A stretch of DNA of 43,966 bases from an uncultured bacterium. GTDB lineage: Bacteria > Omnitrophota > Gorgyraeia > Ghiorseimicrobiales > Ghiorseimicrobiaceae. The position numbers and the translations under genes are program-made. The stretch is taken from the NCBI GenBank assembly GCA_913009335.1, contig CAJVXN010000014.1, forward strand, positions 1 to 43,966. Direction: 5' to 3'. Below the pieces are notes generated by a model. That model searched no databases and was not told the origin of the DNA. It saw nothing but the letters and a program-made list of their open reading frames with translations. Below, piece by piece: positions 33,065 to 40,601 of the stretch. Position 1 is the stretch's first letter; each line of letters begins with the position of its first letter.

Positions 33065-33102
33065 AGTACAATTATTGCGACACTACTGTAGTATGATATT
33101 TG

Positions 33103-33131
33103 TTGACAATTTTATCTTCGCGTGGTATAAA
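33103..33131 (+). promoter_or_regulatory. Strong sigma-70 promoter for rpsU and the downstream cluster
   Basis: Perfect TTGACA (33103-33108), 17-bp spacer and TATAAA (33126-33131). It leaves a leader of about 145 nt before rpsU. Confidence 0.8.
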
Positions 33132-33281
33132 AAACAATAGCTTTTTAGAGTATACCAGCTCACTAAACGATTGCTTACTTTTATCTATAACATGTTTGAC
33201 AACAAAAGGTTATTTCGGACTCACAGTCTGCATTCTAAGGCGATGCATTGTTGATTAAATACGCAAAGGAGATGATACAAA

Positions 33282-33455
33282 ATGCCAGAAATCGAAATAA
33301 GAAAAGGGGAATCTTTTGAAGGAGCTTTAAGACGCTTTAAAAGACAACTCGAAAGAGAAGGCACCCTCAGAGAAGTAAGGGACCGCAAATACTACGAGAA
33401 ACCCAGCGAACGCAAGCGGAAAAAGGAAAAATCCCGAGGAAGAGGAAAAAGGTGA
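33282..33455 (+). CDS. rpsU: 30S ribosomal protein S21
   Basis: 57 residues: [19 protein letters not shown], then [28 protein letters not shown] and a basic tail (SRGRGKR). This is the full S21 pattern, including the ExxLRRFKR-like start and the YYEKPSxxRKRK motif. S21 binds the 30S platform near the anti-SD helix and helps initiation. SD AAAGGAG is well placed. The stop TGA overlaps the GTG start of the next gene (GTGA), implying translational coupling. It is driven by the strong promoter at 33103-33131. Confidence 0.93.
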   Translation: MPEIEIRKGESFEGALRRFKRQLEREGTLREVRDRKYYEKPSERKRKKEKSRGRGKR

Positions 33456-34369
33456 GTTTTGCGCTTTCAACTTCTTGGAACGCTTTCAGATTATCCCAAG
33501 GAAGAAAAATCGTAAAACAAATAAAAGATATCGGTTTTGACAAAATCGAGCTCAGCTTTGCGCTGGATGCCGCAACATTAAAGGATATCCTTGATCTCTC
33601 TAAAAAAAACGCTATAGAAGTTGTAAGCCTGCATAATTTTTGTCCGATACCTGATGGATTAATCAGGGAAACAGCTCTACCTGATAGCTACTCACTGGCT
33701 TCAAAGGATGAAAAACAACGAAAGGCGGCAGTCTTTTTTACAAAAAAAAGTATCGATTGCTGTCATAGATTCAGAGCAGACGCTTTAGTCTTACATTCCG
33801 GACGCGTGGAGATAGAAGATGAAACACGTTCTTTGATGGAGCTATATTCAAACGGACTAAAGAATACGCATCAATATAGCGAGATATTTGCTAAAATGAA
33901 ACAAGATAGAAACAAAAAAGCGGATATTTATTTTTCGCAGGCGATAAAAAGCCTAAAAGAACTAGCTGATTATGCGCAGGAATCCGGTATTTCTCTTGGT
34001 ATAGAAAACCGTTTTTACTACCGGGAAATTCCCAACTTTGATGAATTAAAAATAATATTTGCTAGCTTAAAAAATAAACCTGTTTTTTACTGGCACGACA
34101 CAGGACACGCAGCTGTCGCAGAAAATCTTGGTTTCGTTAATTCATCCAATCAGTATCTTGATGCCTACGCAGATAAGCTTATCGGCATGCATCTGCATGA
34201 TGTAGTCGGCTGCCGGGATCATTTAGCGCCCCTTAAGGGTGAATTAGACTTTAGTAAGCTTAAACCTTATTTAAAAAATAACACATTAAAGGTAATTGAA
34301 GCGCATTATCCGGCAACATCACAAGAAATTATTAAAGGAAAAGATTATTTAGAAAAAATCTTAACTTAA
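33452..34369 (+). CDS. Sugar phosphate isomerase/epimerase-type TIM barrel protein
   Basis: 305 residues from a GTG start that overlaps the rpsU stop. The TIM-barrel pattern of the AP_endonuc_2/xylose-isomerase-like family is clear: [43 protein letters not shown] (metal-binding Glu), YWHDTGHA (Asp and His), [11 protein letters not shown] (His-x-His) and KVIEAH. The metal centre therefore looks intact. Substrates in this family range from keto sugars to inosose, so the exact reaction is unknown. Its stop codon lies at the start of a tandem repeat. Confidence 0.85.
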   Translation: MSFALSTSWNAFRLSQGRKIVKQIKDIGFDKIELSFALDAATLKDILDLSKKNAIEVVSLHNFCPIPDGLIRETALPDSYSLASKDEKQRKAAVFFTKKSIDCCHRFRADALVLHSGRVEIEDETRSLMELYSNGLKNTHQYSEIFAKMKQDRNKKADIYFSQAIKSLKELADYAQESGISLGIENRFYYREIPNFDELKIIFASLKNKPVFYWHDTGHAAVAENLGFVNSSNQYLDAYADKLIGMHLHDVVGCRDHLAPLKGELDFSKLKPYLKNNTLKVIEAHYPATSQEIIKGKDYLEKILT

Positions 34370-34450
34370 TGGCTTTGGTTATCAGAAGCCAAACCATTGT
34401 CCGCTGACTTAATGGCTTTGGTTATCAGAAGCCAAACCATTGTCCGCTGA
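34365..34450. repeat. 43-bp repeat family, two tandem units
   Basis: Two units of exactly 43 bp start at 34365 and 34408, each beginning CTTAATGGCTTTGGTTATC and containing the potential stem TTTGGT/GCCAAA. The first unit overlaps the stop codon of the upstream gene, and a partial third start (CTTAAT) follows at 34451. Related units are at 38621-38666 and, in reverse orientation, 40416-40543. Confidence 0.8.
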
Positions 34451-34468
34451 CTTAATCCGATATCTGTT

Positions 34469-35284
34469 ATGCCTACACTACGAATACCTGCGGTTGCGGG
34501 GCAATTTTACCCTGCCGCGTTCTCTAGTCTAAAGCAAGAATTAAATAAGCTTTGTCCGGATATAAAGCAAAAGAAAGACGCGAAAGCTCTCTTGCTTCCG
34601 CATGCCGGCTATATTTATTCTGGTCGTGTTGCAGGTATTACTCTTGCGAACGTAAACCTCAAAGATATATTTATAATCTTAGGGCCTAATCACACCGGCG
34701 CAGGTGAACCAATAAGCATGGATGTTGAGGAAACATGGCAGACACCTTTAGGCGAAATAAAAATTCAGCTAGAACTTGCAAAAGAAATCTTAAACAGTTC
34801 CTCGTATATAACAAAGGATTCAAAGGCGCATAGCTTTGAACACTCAATTGAAGTACAGTTGCCTTTTCTGCAACATTTTAAATCAAAGTTTTTAATCGTA
34901 CCCATTATAATAGGCGAAAAAAGCTTAGAAATCTATAAACAGACGGGGCGCGATATTGCATCCGCGATTAAAAAATTAGGTATTCAAGATAGGGTGCAGA
35001 TAATTGCATCTAGCGATATGACTCACTACGAATCCGCAAGTGTTGCAGAAAATAAAGACAAAAAAGCAATGGATGCATTACTTAAATTAGATCCGAATCT
35101 CTTATTTGATACGGTAAAACAAGAGTCAATTTCAATGTGCGGATATGCTCCAGCAATAATAATGCTTGAAGCGCTAGCGAATTTAGGAGCAACTCGTGCT
35201 GAACTAATAAAATACGAAAATAGCGGTGCAACAAGCGGCGATTACGATTCTGTAGTAGGATACGCAGGATTAATTTTTAACTAA
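34469..35284 (+). CDS. amrB: AmmeMemoRadiSam system protein B (MEMO1 family)
   Basis: 271 residues. VAGQFYPA, LLPHAGYIYSGRVAG, ILGPNHTGAG, HSFEHSIEVQLPFLQ, SSDMTHYES and MCGYAPAIIMLE are the conserved blocks of the Memo family, with the His and Asp/Cys residues of the dioxygenase-like metal site retained. In bacteria it is usually found with an AMMECR1 protein and a radical SAM enzyme (AmrA, AmrS); neither is next to it here. Its biochemical role is not settled. The tandem 43-bp repeat separates it from the upstream gene. Confidence 0.9.
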   Translation: MPTLRIPAVAGQFYPAAFSSLKQELNKLCPDIKQKKDAKALLLPHAGYIYSGRVAGITLANVNLKDIFIILGPNHTGAGEPISMDVEETWQTPLGEIKIQLELAKEILNSSSYITKDSKAHSFEHSIEVQLPFLQHFKSKFLIVPIIIGEKSLEIYKQTGRDIASAIKKLGIQDRVQIIASSDMTHYESASVAENKDKKAMDALLKLDPNLLFDTVKQESISMCGYAPAIIMLEALANLGATRAELIKYENSGATSGDYDSVVGYAGLIFN

Positions 35285-35286
35285 AC

Positions 35287-35334
35287 CCCCGCCCTTCCTA
35301 AAGAACGCGATAAGCTTGGGAAGGAAGGGCGGGG
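35287..35334. promoter_or_regulatory. Perfect GC-rich 12-bp inverted repeat
   Basis: CCCCGCCCTTCC (35287-35298) and GGAAGGGCGGGG (35323-35334) pair fully around a 24-nt loop. It lies 3 bp after the Memo stop and ends 17 bp before the DUF1844 start. There is no T-run, so it acts as an mRNA-stability or processing structure or is a REP-like repeat. Confidence 0.55.
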
Positions 35335-35351
35335 TGAACACGGAGAATAAA

Positions 35352-35699
35352 ATGAGTGAAAAAGAAAAAAATATCGATGAGAGCTGGAAAGAAGCAGTAG
35401 AAAAAGAAAGAAATTCCGACCCAAAAAATAAAGATGATTTTGTTCCACCGGAACCAGATTTTAACTTTTTTTTAAGCACGCTTGCGCTGCAGGCTGCAAT
35501 ATCAATGGGAGATATTCCTAATCCGTCAAATAACCAAAAAGAAGAAAACCTAACACAGGCAAAATTCATCGTTGACACACTAACCATGCTTAAAGATAAA
35601 ACTATCGGCAACCTCTCACCCGAAGAAGACAGCCTTCTGGATAAATTACTTTATGACCTGCGAATGAAATACGTCAGTAAAGTAAATACAAAATCATAA
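35352..35699 (+). CDS. DUF1844 family protein
   Basis: 115 residues from the ATG at 35352, chosen for SD CGGAGA; a GTG/ATG-type start upstream would lie inside a hairpin. The conserved part is PEPDFNFFLSTLALQAAISMGDIPNP, then LTQAKFIVDTLTMLKDKTIGNLSPEEDSLLDKLLYDLR. This is the DUF1844 signature, widespread in diderm bacteria with no known function. The N-terminal 35 residues are highly charged. It lies upstream of the Trm112-like and aroQ genes on the same strand. Confidence 0.85.
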   Translation: MSEKEKNIDESWKEAVEKERNSDPKNKDDFVPPEPDFNFFLSTLALQAAISMGDIPNPSNNQKEENLTQAKFIVDTLTMLKDKTIGNLSPEEDSLLDKLLYDLRMKYVSKVNTKS

Positions 35700-35727
35700 A
35701 TTTTTAGCAATAAAACAGGAGGAGAAA

Positions 35728-35907
35728 ATGATTGATAAAGAGCTCTTAGAAATACTTGCCTGTCCAAAATGCAAGGCAGATGTCAAGCTGGAAAATGAAA
35801 AAATTATCTGCACATCATGCAAAAGAAAATACCCTATTCGTGATGGCATACCTGTCATGTTAATCGACGAGGCAGAAGGAGGCCCCGATGAAACAAAAAA
35901 AAGCTAA
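35728..35907 (+). CDS. Trm112/UPF0434 (YcaR)-like zinc protein
   Basis: 59 residues beginning [21 protein letters not shown], then [24 protein letters not shown]. The CPxC...CxxC pairs form the zinc ribbon of the Trm112p-like family, and [15 protein letters not shown] is its strongest signature. In eukaryotes and archaea Trm112 activates several methyltransferases; the bacterial role is unclear. SD AGGAGG is strong. The 3' end overlaps the start of aroQ by 20 bp, so the two genes are coupled. Confidence 0.88.
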   Translation: MIDKELLEILACPKCKADVKLENEKIICTSCKRKYPIRDGIPVMLIDEAEGGPDETKKS

Positions 35908-36337
35908 AAAAATACTAATCATTCACGGCCCCAACTTAAATCTTCTGGGCAAACGTGAAGTATCAATCTACGGAAAAGTAAACCTTGGGGAAATTAACCT
36001 AAAGCTAAAAGAATTAGCTAAAACACTCAAACTTTCACTTACTATTGTCCAATCTAATCACGAAGGTGAAATTGTCGACCTTATAGGTAAATCTCCTAAG
36101 AAATATAACGCCATCTTGATAAATCCCGCAGCTTACACACACACAAGCATTGCAATACGAGACGCGATCGCTGCAATCGATATTCCCGTCATAGAAGTAC
36201 ATTTATCAAATATCTATTCCCGGGAAGACTTTCGTCATACTTCGTTAATCTCAGCTGTTGCAAAGGGACAAATCTGCGGCTTTGGCATTGAAAGCTATTC
36301 GTTGGGCCTTAAAGCCTGTCTATCCCTGATACCATAA
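35888..36337 (+). CDS. aroQ: Type II 3-dehydroquinate dehydratase
   Basis: 149 residues, the usual length. [19 protein letters not shown] carries the catalytic Arg/Tyr loop, [12 protein letters not shown] the Asn/His/Glu set, [17 protein letters not shown] the Asn/His substrate contacts, and [18 protein letters not shown]-type residues close the active site (here [18 protein letters not shown]). The enzyme converts 3-dehydroquinate to 3-dehydroshikimate in the shikimate pathway as a dodecamer. SD AAGGAGG. It begins the aroQ-M24 peptidase-efp-accBC block conserved in Bacillus. Confidence 0.95.
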   Translation: MKQKKAKKILIIHGPNLNLLGKREVSIYGKVNLGEINLKLKELAKTLKLSLTIVQSNHEGEIVDLIGKSPKKYNAILINPAAYTHTSIAIRDAIAAIDIPVIEVHLSNIYSREDFRHTSLISAVAKGQICGFGIESYSLGLKACLSLIP

Positions 36338-36351
36338 ACACTAGCTAAAAA

Positions 36352-37434
36352 ATGTCGACGCATAAAAAGACCAACCAACGCATAAATAATCTCTTCAAGC
36401 AGATGGAAAAACATCTGCTTGATGCATTTTTAATAACTAATCCTTCGAACGTATCATATATCACACAGTACATAATCGAAGATTCGTATCTTCTAATAAC
36501 TCCTTATGAAAATTTTATCATTACTGACTTCCGTTATATAGAAGAGATAAAAACCAATATTAAAGGTTTTTCTATTTGCCAAATAAACGGTTCACTCTTT
36601 AATGTAATTTCTTCACTTATAAAAAAACTTAATATAAAACGCTTAGGTTTTGAGTCAAGACACCTACCCTTTGCTGAATACGATAAAATACATAAGCTAG
36701 TCGCCAAACATACAAAATTAGTACCTGCAATTGAACTAGTCGAAAAACTGCGTGTAGTTAAAGATAAAACTGAAATATCACTTCTTAAAAAATCCACTAA
36801 GATAACTACAGATATGCTACTATTCTTAAAAGACGTAATTAAACCGGGAGTCAGTGAATTGGATATCTCGGGTGAAGCCAATCAGTTTTTAAGAAAGAAG
36901 GGGGCGAGCAGCGCATCATTCGCAATAATAGTCGCAAGTGGATCTCGATCCTCGATGCCGCACGCAAAAACAAGCTCAAAAATCATACAAAACAACGAAC
37001 CGGTTTTAGTCGACATAGGCGTTAATTTCTGTGGCTATAAATCTGACTTGACACGCATGTTTTTTTTGGGTAAAATTCATAGGGATATTAAAGAGGCTTT
37101 TGAGGTTGTTTTTGCGGCAAAAAAGAAAGCGATAGATAAACTAAAACCGGGTATTGCGATTGCAGAAATTGACGCAATAGCCCGTAACTATATAGGCAAG
37201 TTTGGCTGGTCTAAAAATTTTGGTCATGGTCTTGGCCATGGCATTGGGTTAGATGTTCACGAAGACCCAGCTATCACCCGCAAAAATAGCTCTCTCCTTA
37301 AAACTGGCATGGTTTTCACAATTGAACCTGCGGTTTATTTTCCCGCGGAATTTGGAATAAGATTAGAAGACATGGTATTAATTACAGATAAAGGATGCAA
37401 AATTTTAAATGGCTCTCTCGATAACACAATGTAA
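36352..37434 (+). CDS. M24B aminopeptidase (Xaa-Pro peptidase family)
   Basis: 360 residues. The N-terminal creatinase-like domain (LDAFLITNPSNVSYIT) is followed by the pita-bread M24 domain. Metal ligands are visible as the Asp of VDIGVNFCGYKSDLTRMF, the Asp of the same motif, His in GHGLGHGIGLDVHE, Glu in FTIEPAVY and Glu in GIRLEDMV. It removes N-terminal residues ahead of proline or cleaves Xaa-Pro dipeptides. It overlaps efp by 26 bp; the same pairing with efp in Bacillus (yqhT-efp) fits a link with proline-rich translation products. Confidence 0.92.
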   Translation: MSTHKKTNQRINNLFKQMEKHLLDAFLITNPSNVSYITQYIIEDSYLLITPYENFIITDFRYIEEIKTNIKGFSICQINGSLFNVISSLIKKLNIKRLGFESRHLPFAEYDKIHKLVAKHTKLVPAIELVEKLRVVKDKTEISLLKKSTKITTDMLLFLKDVIKPGVSELDISGEANQFLRKKGASSASFAIIVASGSRSSMPHAKTSSKIIQNNEPVLVDIGVNFCGYKSDLTRMFFLGKIHRDIKEAFEVVFAAKKKAIDKLKPGIAIAEIDAIARNYIGKFGWSKNFGHGLGHGIGLDVHEDPAITRKNSSLLKTGMVFTIEPAVYFPAEFGIRLEDMVLITDKGCKILNGSLDNTM

Positions 37435-37969
37435 ATCCGGACAAACAATCCTTCTAGGCGATCAAGTATTCCTTATTTTAGAAGTTAAGCACGTTAAACC
37501 CGGCAAAGGCGGAGCTTTTATCAGGACAAAGCTTAAAAACCTAAAACTAGGGACCAATCTTGACCGTACCTTCAAACCCAGCGAAGCTATAGAGCAAGCA
37601 TACGTAGAAGAAAAAAAGCTCATTTATCAATATAATTCGCGTGACACCTATCACTTTATGGACCAGGAAACCTTTACAGAAAGTATATTATTAAAAGATC
37701 AGTTAAGTGAGATAATACCTTACCTAAAAGACAACCTGGAAGTAACGGCCTATTTCCATAAACACGAGCTAATCAATGTAATCATACCTAATTTTATTAA
37801 CGTTAAAGTTACTCAGACTGAACCCGGTATTCGGGGCGATACCGCGAAAGCATCGCTAAAACCCGCAACAATAGAAACCGGAGCAATAATTTCCGTACCG
37901 CTTTTTATAAATACTAACGATATTATCAAAGTAGATACTCGCGAAGGTAAATATATCGAACGAGCATAA
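37409..37969 (+). CDS. efp: Elongation factor P
   Basis: 186 residues with the three EF-P beta-barrel domains. The domain I loop is HVKPGKGGAF, whose Lys33 is the position that is post-translationally modified in bacteria with lysine-type EF-P. The domain II/III boundary is INVKVTQTEPGIRGDTA, and the C-terminus is GAIISVPLFINTNDIIKVDTREGKYIERA-like, the EF-P signature region. EF-P relieves ribosome stalling at polyproline. The start lies inside the end of the peptidase gene, so translation is coupled. The modification enzymes are not in this window. Confidence 0.95.
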   Translation: MALSITQCKSGQTILLGDQVFLILEVKHVKPGKGGAFIRTKLKNLKLGTNLDRTFKPSEAIEQAYVEEKKLIYQYNSRDTYHFMDQETFTESILLKDQLSEIIPYLKDNLEVTAYFHKHELINVIIPNFINVKVTQTEPGIRGDTAKASLKPATIETGAIISVPLFINTNDIIKVDTREGKYIERA

Positions 37970-37996
37970 AAATAGATGATACAATACACTAAATAT

Positions 37997-38102
37997 ATCC
38001 CGCCTCACAATCTGTATAAAAATCTTCTCGAGAGAATTTTTATACGTTCGACGGGATCAATTCGCGCAAATAAGTTACGGAAAAATAGTTTTTCTAACTT
38101 AT
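37997..38102 (+). promoter_or_regulatory. Structured leader of the accBC operon: two nested/adjacent hairpins
   Basis: The outer arms ATCCCG (37997-38002) and CGGGAT (38052-38057) enclose GTATAAAAAT (38014-38023) and ATTTTTATAC (38036-38045). A second hairpin pairs ATAAGTTA (38070-38077) with TAACTTAT (38095-38102), extended by GAAAAA/TTTTTC beyond a 2-nt bulge. The accB SD (GAGGAG, about 38112) follows 10 nt later. It could be an attenuator or a cis-regulatory RNA. No known riboswitch family is recognised. Confidence 0.5.
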
Positions 38103-38122
38103 ACGCTCATTGAGGAGTTATC

Positions 38123-38569
38123 ATGAATTTGAAAGAAATTAAAGAAATGATAAATTTAATGAATGAGAACGGCCTTGCGGAACTCGAAATCGAGAAAGAT
38201 GGCATGCGTATCAAGCTAAAGAAAGAAGGTGAGACAGGAATTTCCCAATTAGCTCCGTTAATCATCGAAAAAGGAAAGATTACCCACGACAAAGAAGAAA
38301 CCCAAACACCGGAAACAACCAATGAAAAAATCCAGGAAATTAAAGCCCCCATGGTCGGTACTTTCTATCGTTCACCCTCACCTGAGGCACCATCATTTCT
38401 TGAAGTCGGACAAATAATAGAAGTGGGGCAAGTTGTCTGCATAATTGAAGCAATGAAATTAATGAATGAAATCAAATCCGAAATCAAAGGCAAAGTCCTG
38501 GAAGTTTTAGTGGAGAATGCTGAACCCGTAGAATTTGGACAGATAATGTTCTTAGTAGAGGCACTATAA
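38123..38569 (+). CDS. accB: Biotin carboxyl carrier protein of acetyl-CoA carboxylase
   Basis: 148 residues. The N-terminal helical part (MNLKEIKEMINLMNENGLAE, then LEIEKDGMRIKLKKE) is the standard AccB start. An Ala/Pro-poor, Thr/Glu-rich linker leads to the biotinyl domain with IKAPMVGTFYRSPSPEAP and EAMKLMNEI, in which Lys112 is the biotinylation site. It carries carboxybiotin between AccC and the carboxyltransferase in fatty-acid synthesis. SD GAGGAG. A palindromic leader precedes it, and accC follows after a 43-bp repeat unit. Confidence 0.95.
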   Translation: MNLKEIKEMINLMNENGLAELEIEKDGMRIKLKKEGETGISQLAPLIIEKGKITHDKEETQTPETTNEKIQEIKAPMVGTFYRSPSPEAPSFLEVGQIIEVGQVVCIIEAMKLMNEIKSEIKGKVLEVLVENAEPVEFGQIMFLVEAL

Positions 38570-38620
38570 TCTTAAACTTTTCTCCTTAATATAAGGAAAA
38601 GTAATATTGACTTCCATCAA

Positions 38621-38666
38621 TAATGGCTTTGGCTATCGGTTGCCAAACCATCGCCCTCTGGCTTAT
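38621..38666. repeat. 43-bp repeat family, single unit between accB and accC
   Basis: TAATGGCTTTGGCTATCGG begins the unit, which contains the stem TTTGGC/GCCAAA and ends GCCCTCTGGCTTAT. It is closest to the reverse complement of the third unit at 40502-40543. It is open in the accC frame and adds a false 19-codon extension to that gene. Confidence 0.8.
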
Positions 38667-38679
38667 AGAAAGGTCAATG

Positions 38680-40041
38680 ATGTTTTCAAAAATACTTATT
38701 GCGAATCGGGGAGAAATTGCTTTACGGATTATACGGGCATGCAAAGAATTAGGCATACGCACGGTTGCCGTATACTCCGAAGCCGATAAAGATTCGCTGC
38801 ATGTTCGCTTTGCCGATGAAGCGTTATGTATAGGTGGTGCATCTCCAGCTAATAGCTACTTAAATATTCCGGCAATAATAAGCGCGGCCGAGATTACCGA
38901 CGTAGAGGCTATCCATCCCGGATATGGATTTTTATCAGAAAACTCACACTTTGCCGAAATATGCGAATCATGCAAAATTACTTTTATCGGTCCGAACTCC
39001 GAATCAATGAATATGATGGCCGATAAAATGACCGCAAGAGAGACCATGCGCAAAGCCGGCCTCCCCATAGTACCCGGAAGCCAAACTACGGTTAAAGATA
39101 AAAATGATGCTTTAAAAATCGCCCATAAAATAAAATATCCCATAATAATCAAGGCCTCTTTAGGCGGAGGCGGACGTGGTATGCGCGTTTGTCATAACGA
39201 CGTAAGATTAATTAGCTCTATCATGACGGCGCAAGCAGAAGCTGAAGCGGCATTCGGAAGTCCTGATATCTATATGGAAAAATACGTAACTAACGCGCGT
39301 CATATAGAATTCCAGATATTAGCCGACAGCTACGGTCATATTATACATCTAGGCGAAAGAGACTGTTCCATCCAACGCAGACACCAAAAACTTTTAGAAG
39401 AAGCACCTTCCCCGGCACTAGATAACCGGCTGCGGAAAAAAATGGGCGACGCAGCTGTGCGAGGAGCTAAAGCCGTAAAATATCGAGGCGTAGGTACGAT
39501 GGAATTTATACTTGAGGAAAACGGCTCATTCTATTTTATGGAATTAAATAAACGTATCCAGGTAGAACACCCGGTAACAGAATCAATTTGCGGAATTGAT
39601 CTCATAAAATGGCAAATCAGGGTCGCTACCGGTGAGCGGCTTACGATAAATCAAGATGAAGTTAAAATCAGCGGCGCAAGCATTGAATGCCGCATAAACG
39701 CAGAAGATCCGGATAATAACTTTATACCTTCTCCGGGAAAAATTGAAGAATTACATTTTCCGGCCGGACCTAATATAAGAATAGACAGTCATGCCTATCA
39801 AGGATACACGATTAGCCCGTACTACGACTCTATGATAGCTAAAATTATCGCGCATGGTAAAAATAGAGACGAAGCAATAAAAATCATGAAAAGGGCGCTG
39901 GACGAATTAATTATTGCCCCCATTAAAACCACAGCTGGCCTGCATCGTAAAATCATGGACAACAAATTATTCCTGGAGGGAAAAGTATACACTAACTTCC
40001 TGGAAAATATATATGGCACAAAATCAGAGTCGGAGGAATAA
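38680..40041 (+). CDS. accC: Biotin carboxylase subunit of acetyl-CoA carboxylase
   Basis: 453 residues from MFSKILIANRGEIALRI; SD GAAAGG favours this ATG (38680) or the adjacent one at 38677 over the open frame that starts in the repeat at 38623. Biotin-carboxylase N domain, then ATP-grasp with KASLGGGGRGMR (glycine-rich loop), HIEFQILADSYGHIIHLGERDCSIQRRHQKLLEEAPSP-type signature (shown in part: GERDCSIQRRHQKLLEEAPS), EFILEENGSFYFMELNKRIQVEHPVTE region, and a C-terminal domain with CRINAEDP. It uses ATP and bicarbonate to carboxylate biotin on AccB. One oddity is Lys-Arg in ELNKRIQVEH, where NxRxQVEH is standard, so the catalytic Arg is kept. Confidence 0.95.
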   Translation: MFSKILIANRGEIALRIIRACKELGIRTVAVYSEADKDSLHVRFADEALCIGGASPANSYLNIPAIISAAEITDVEAIHPGYGFLSENSHFAEICESCKITFIGPNSESMNMMADKMTARETMRKAGLPIVPGSQTTVKDKNDALKIAHKIKYPIIIKASLGGGGRGMRVCHNDVRLISSIMTAQAEAEAAFGSPDIYMEKYVTNARHIEFQILADSYGHIIHLGERDCSIQRRHQKLLEEAPSPALDNRLRKKMGDAAVRGAKAVKYRGVGTMEFILEENGSFYFMELNKRIQVEHPVTESICGIDLIKWQIRVATGERLTINQDEVKISGASIECRINAEDPDNNFIPSPGKIEELHFPAGPNIRIDSHAYQGYTISPYYDSMIAKIIAHGKNRDEAIKIMKRALDELIIAPIKTTAGLHRKIMDNKLFLEGKVYTNFLENIYGTKSESEE

Positions 40042-40044
40042 AAA

Positions 40045-40416
40045 ATGAAAGACAGCACAATTACTGATCTGGGAAAGATAAGAATTCATAAAAAAGTTAT
40101 TGCCTCAATTGCCTCAATCGCAACATGCGAAATTAACGGGGTAGAAAGAATCGGGGGAGATTTAAAAAGCGGATTATATGACTTAATCGGGAAAAAAGGC
40201 AACTCCGCGGGCATAACCGTTGAATTCGATAAAAACGATGACGTAATAATAAATGTTCCCGTAATTATAAAATACGGGCATAATCTACCTGATGTAGCCG
40301 CGAAGATTCAAGAAAACATCAGAATTTCCATTGAAAAAATGACTGATTTAACCATAAAAGATATTGATGTGGATATTCAGTCAGTAGAAAAAAATCCGGA
40401 AACCGAAACAAGATAA
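40045..40416 (+). CDS. Asp23/Gls24 family protein (YqhY-like)
   Basis: 123 residues: GKIRIHKKVIASIASIATCEINGVERIGG at the N-terminus (shown region is the Asp23 signature, with GVERIGG), then GITVEFDKNDDVIINVPVIIKYGHNLPDVAAKIQENI-type beta/alpha part and ending in VDIDVDIQSV-like strand. Starts 3 bp after accC with SD GGAGG. The Bacillus counterpart YqhY, also directly downstream of accBC, is linked to control of acetyl-CoA carboxylase. The same role is likely here. The stop codon lies at the edge of a three-unit repeat. Confidence 0.9.
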   Translation: MKDSTITDLGKIRIHKKVIASIASIATCEINGVERIGGDLKSGLYDLIGKKGNSAGITVEFDKNDDVIINVPVIIKYGHNLPDVAAKIQENIRISIEKMTDLTIKDIDVDIQSVEKNPETETR

Positions 40417-40543
40417 TAAGCCAGAGGGCGATGGTTTGGTTTCCGAACAACCAAAGCCATAAGCCAGAGGGCGATGGTTTGGTTTCCGAACAACCAAAGC
40501 CATAAGCCAGAGGGCGATGGTTTGGCAACTAATAGCCAAAGCC
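40416..40543. repeat. 43-bp repeat family, three tandem units (reverse orientation)
   Basis: Units start at 40416, 40459 and 40502 (43, 43 and 42 bp), each beginning ATAAGCCAGAGGGCGATGG. Units 1 and 2 carry the stem TTTGGTT/AACCAAA and unit 3 carries TTTGGC/GCCAAA, a compensatory change that supports a conserved hairpin. The first unit begins at the last base of the Asp23 stop codon. Confidence 0.85.
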
Positions 40544-40601
40544 ATAAAATTTTTAAGATACAGAATGACTAAAACTAAAAAAAATTACTAAGGAGGTACC
40601 A

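Noticed and set aside
38623-38679. N-terminal extension of AccC
   Set aside because: It is encoded by the interspersed repeat and precedes the well-placed SD and the conserved FSKILIANRGE start.
40416-40543. Possible CRISPR array
   Set aside because: Units are contiguous with no unique spacers, and the same unit occurs elsewhere singly and in reverse; no cas genes are present.
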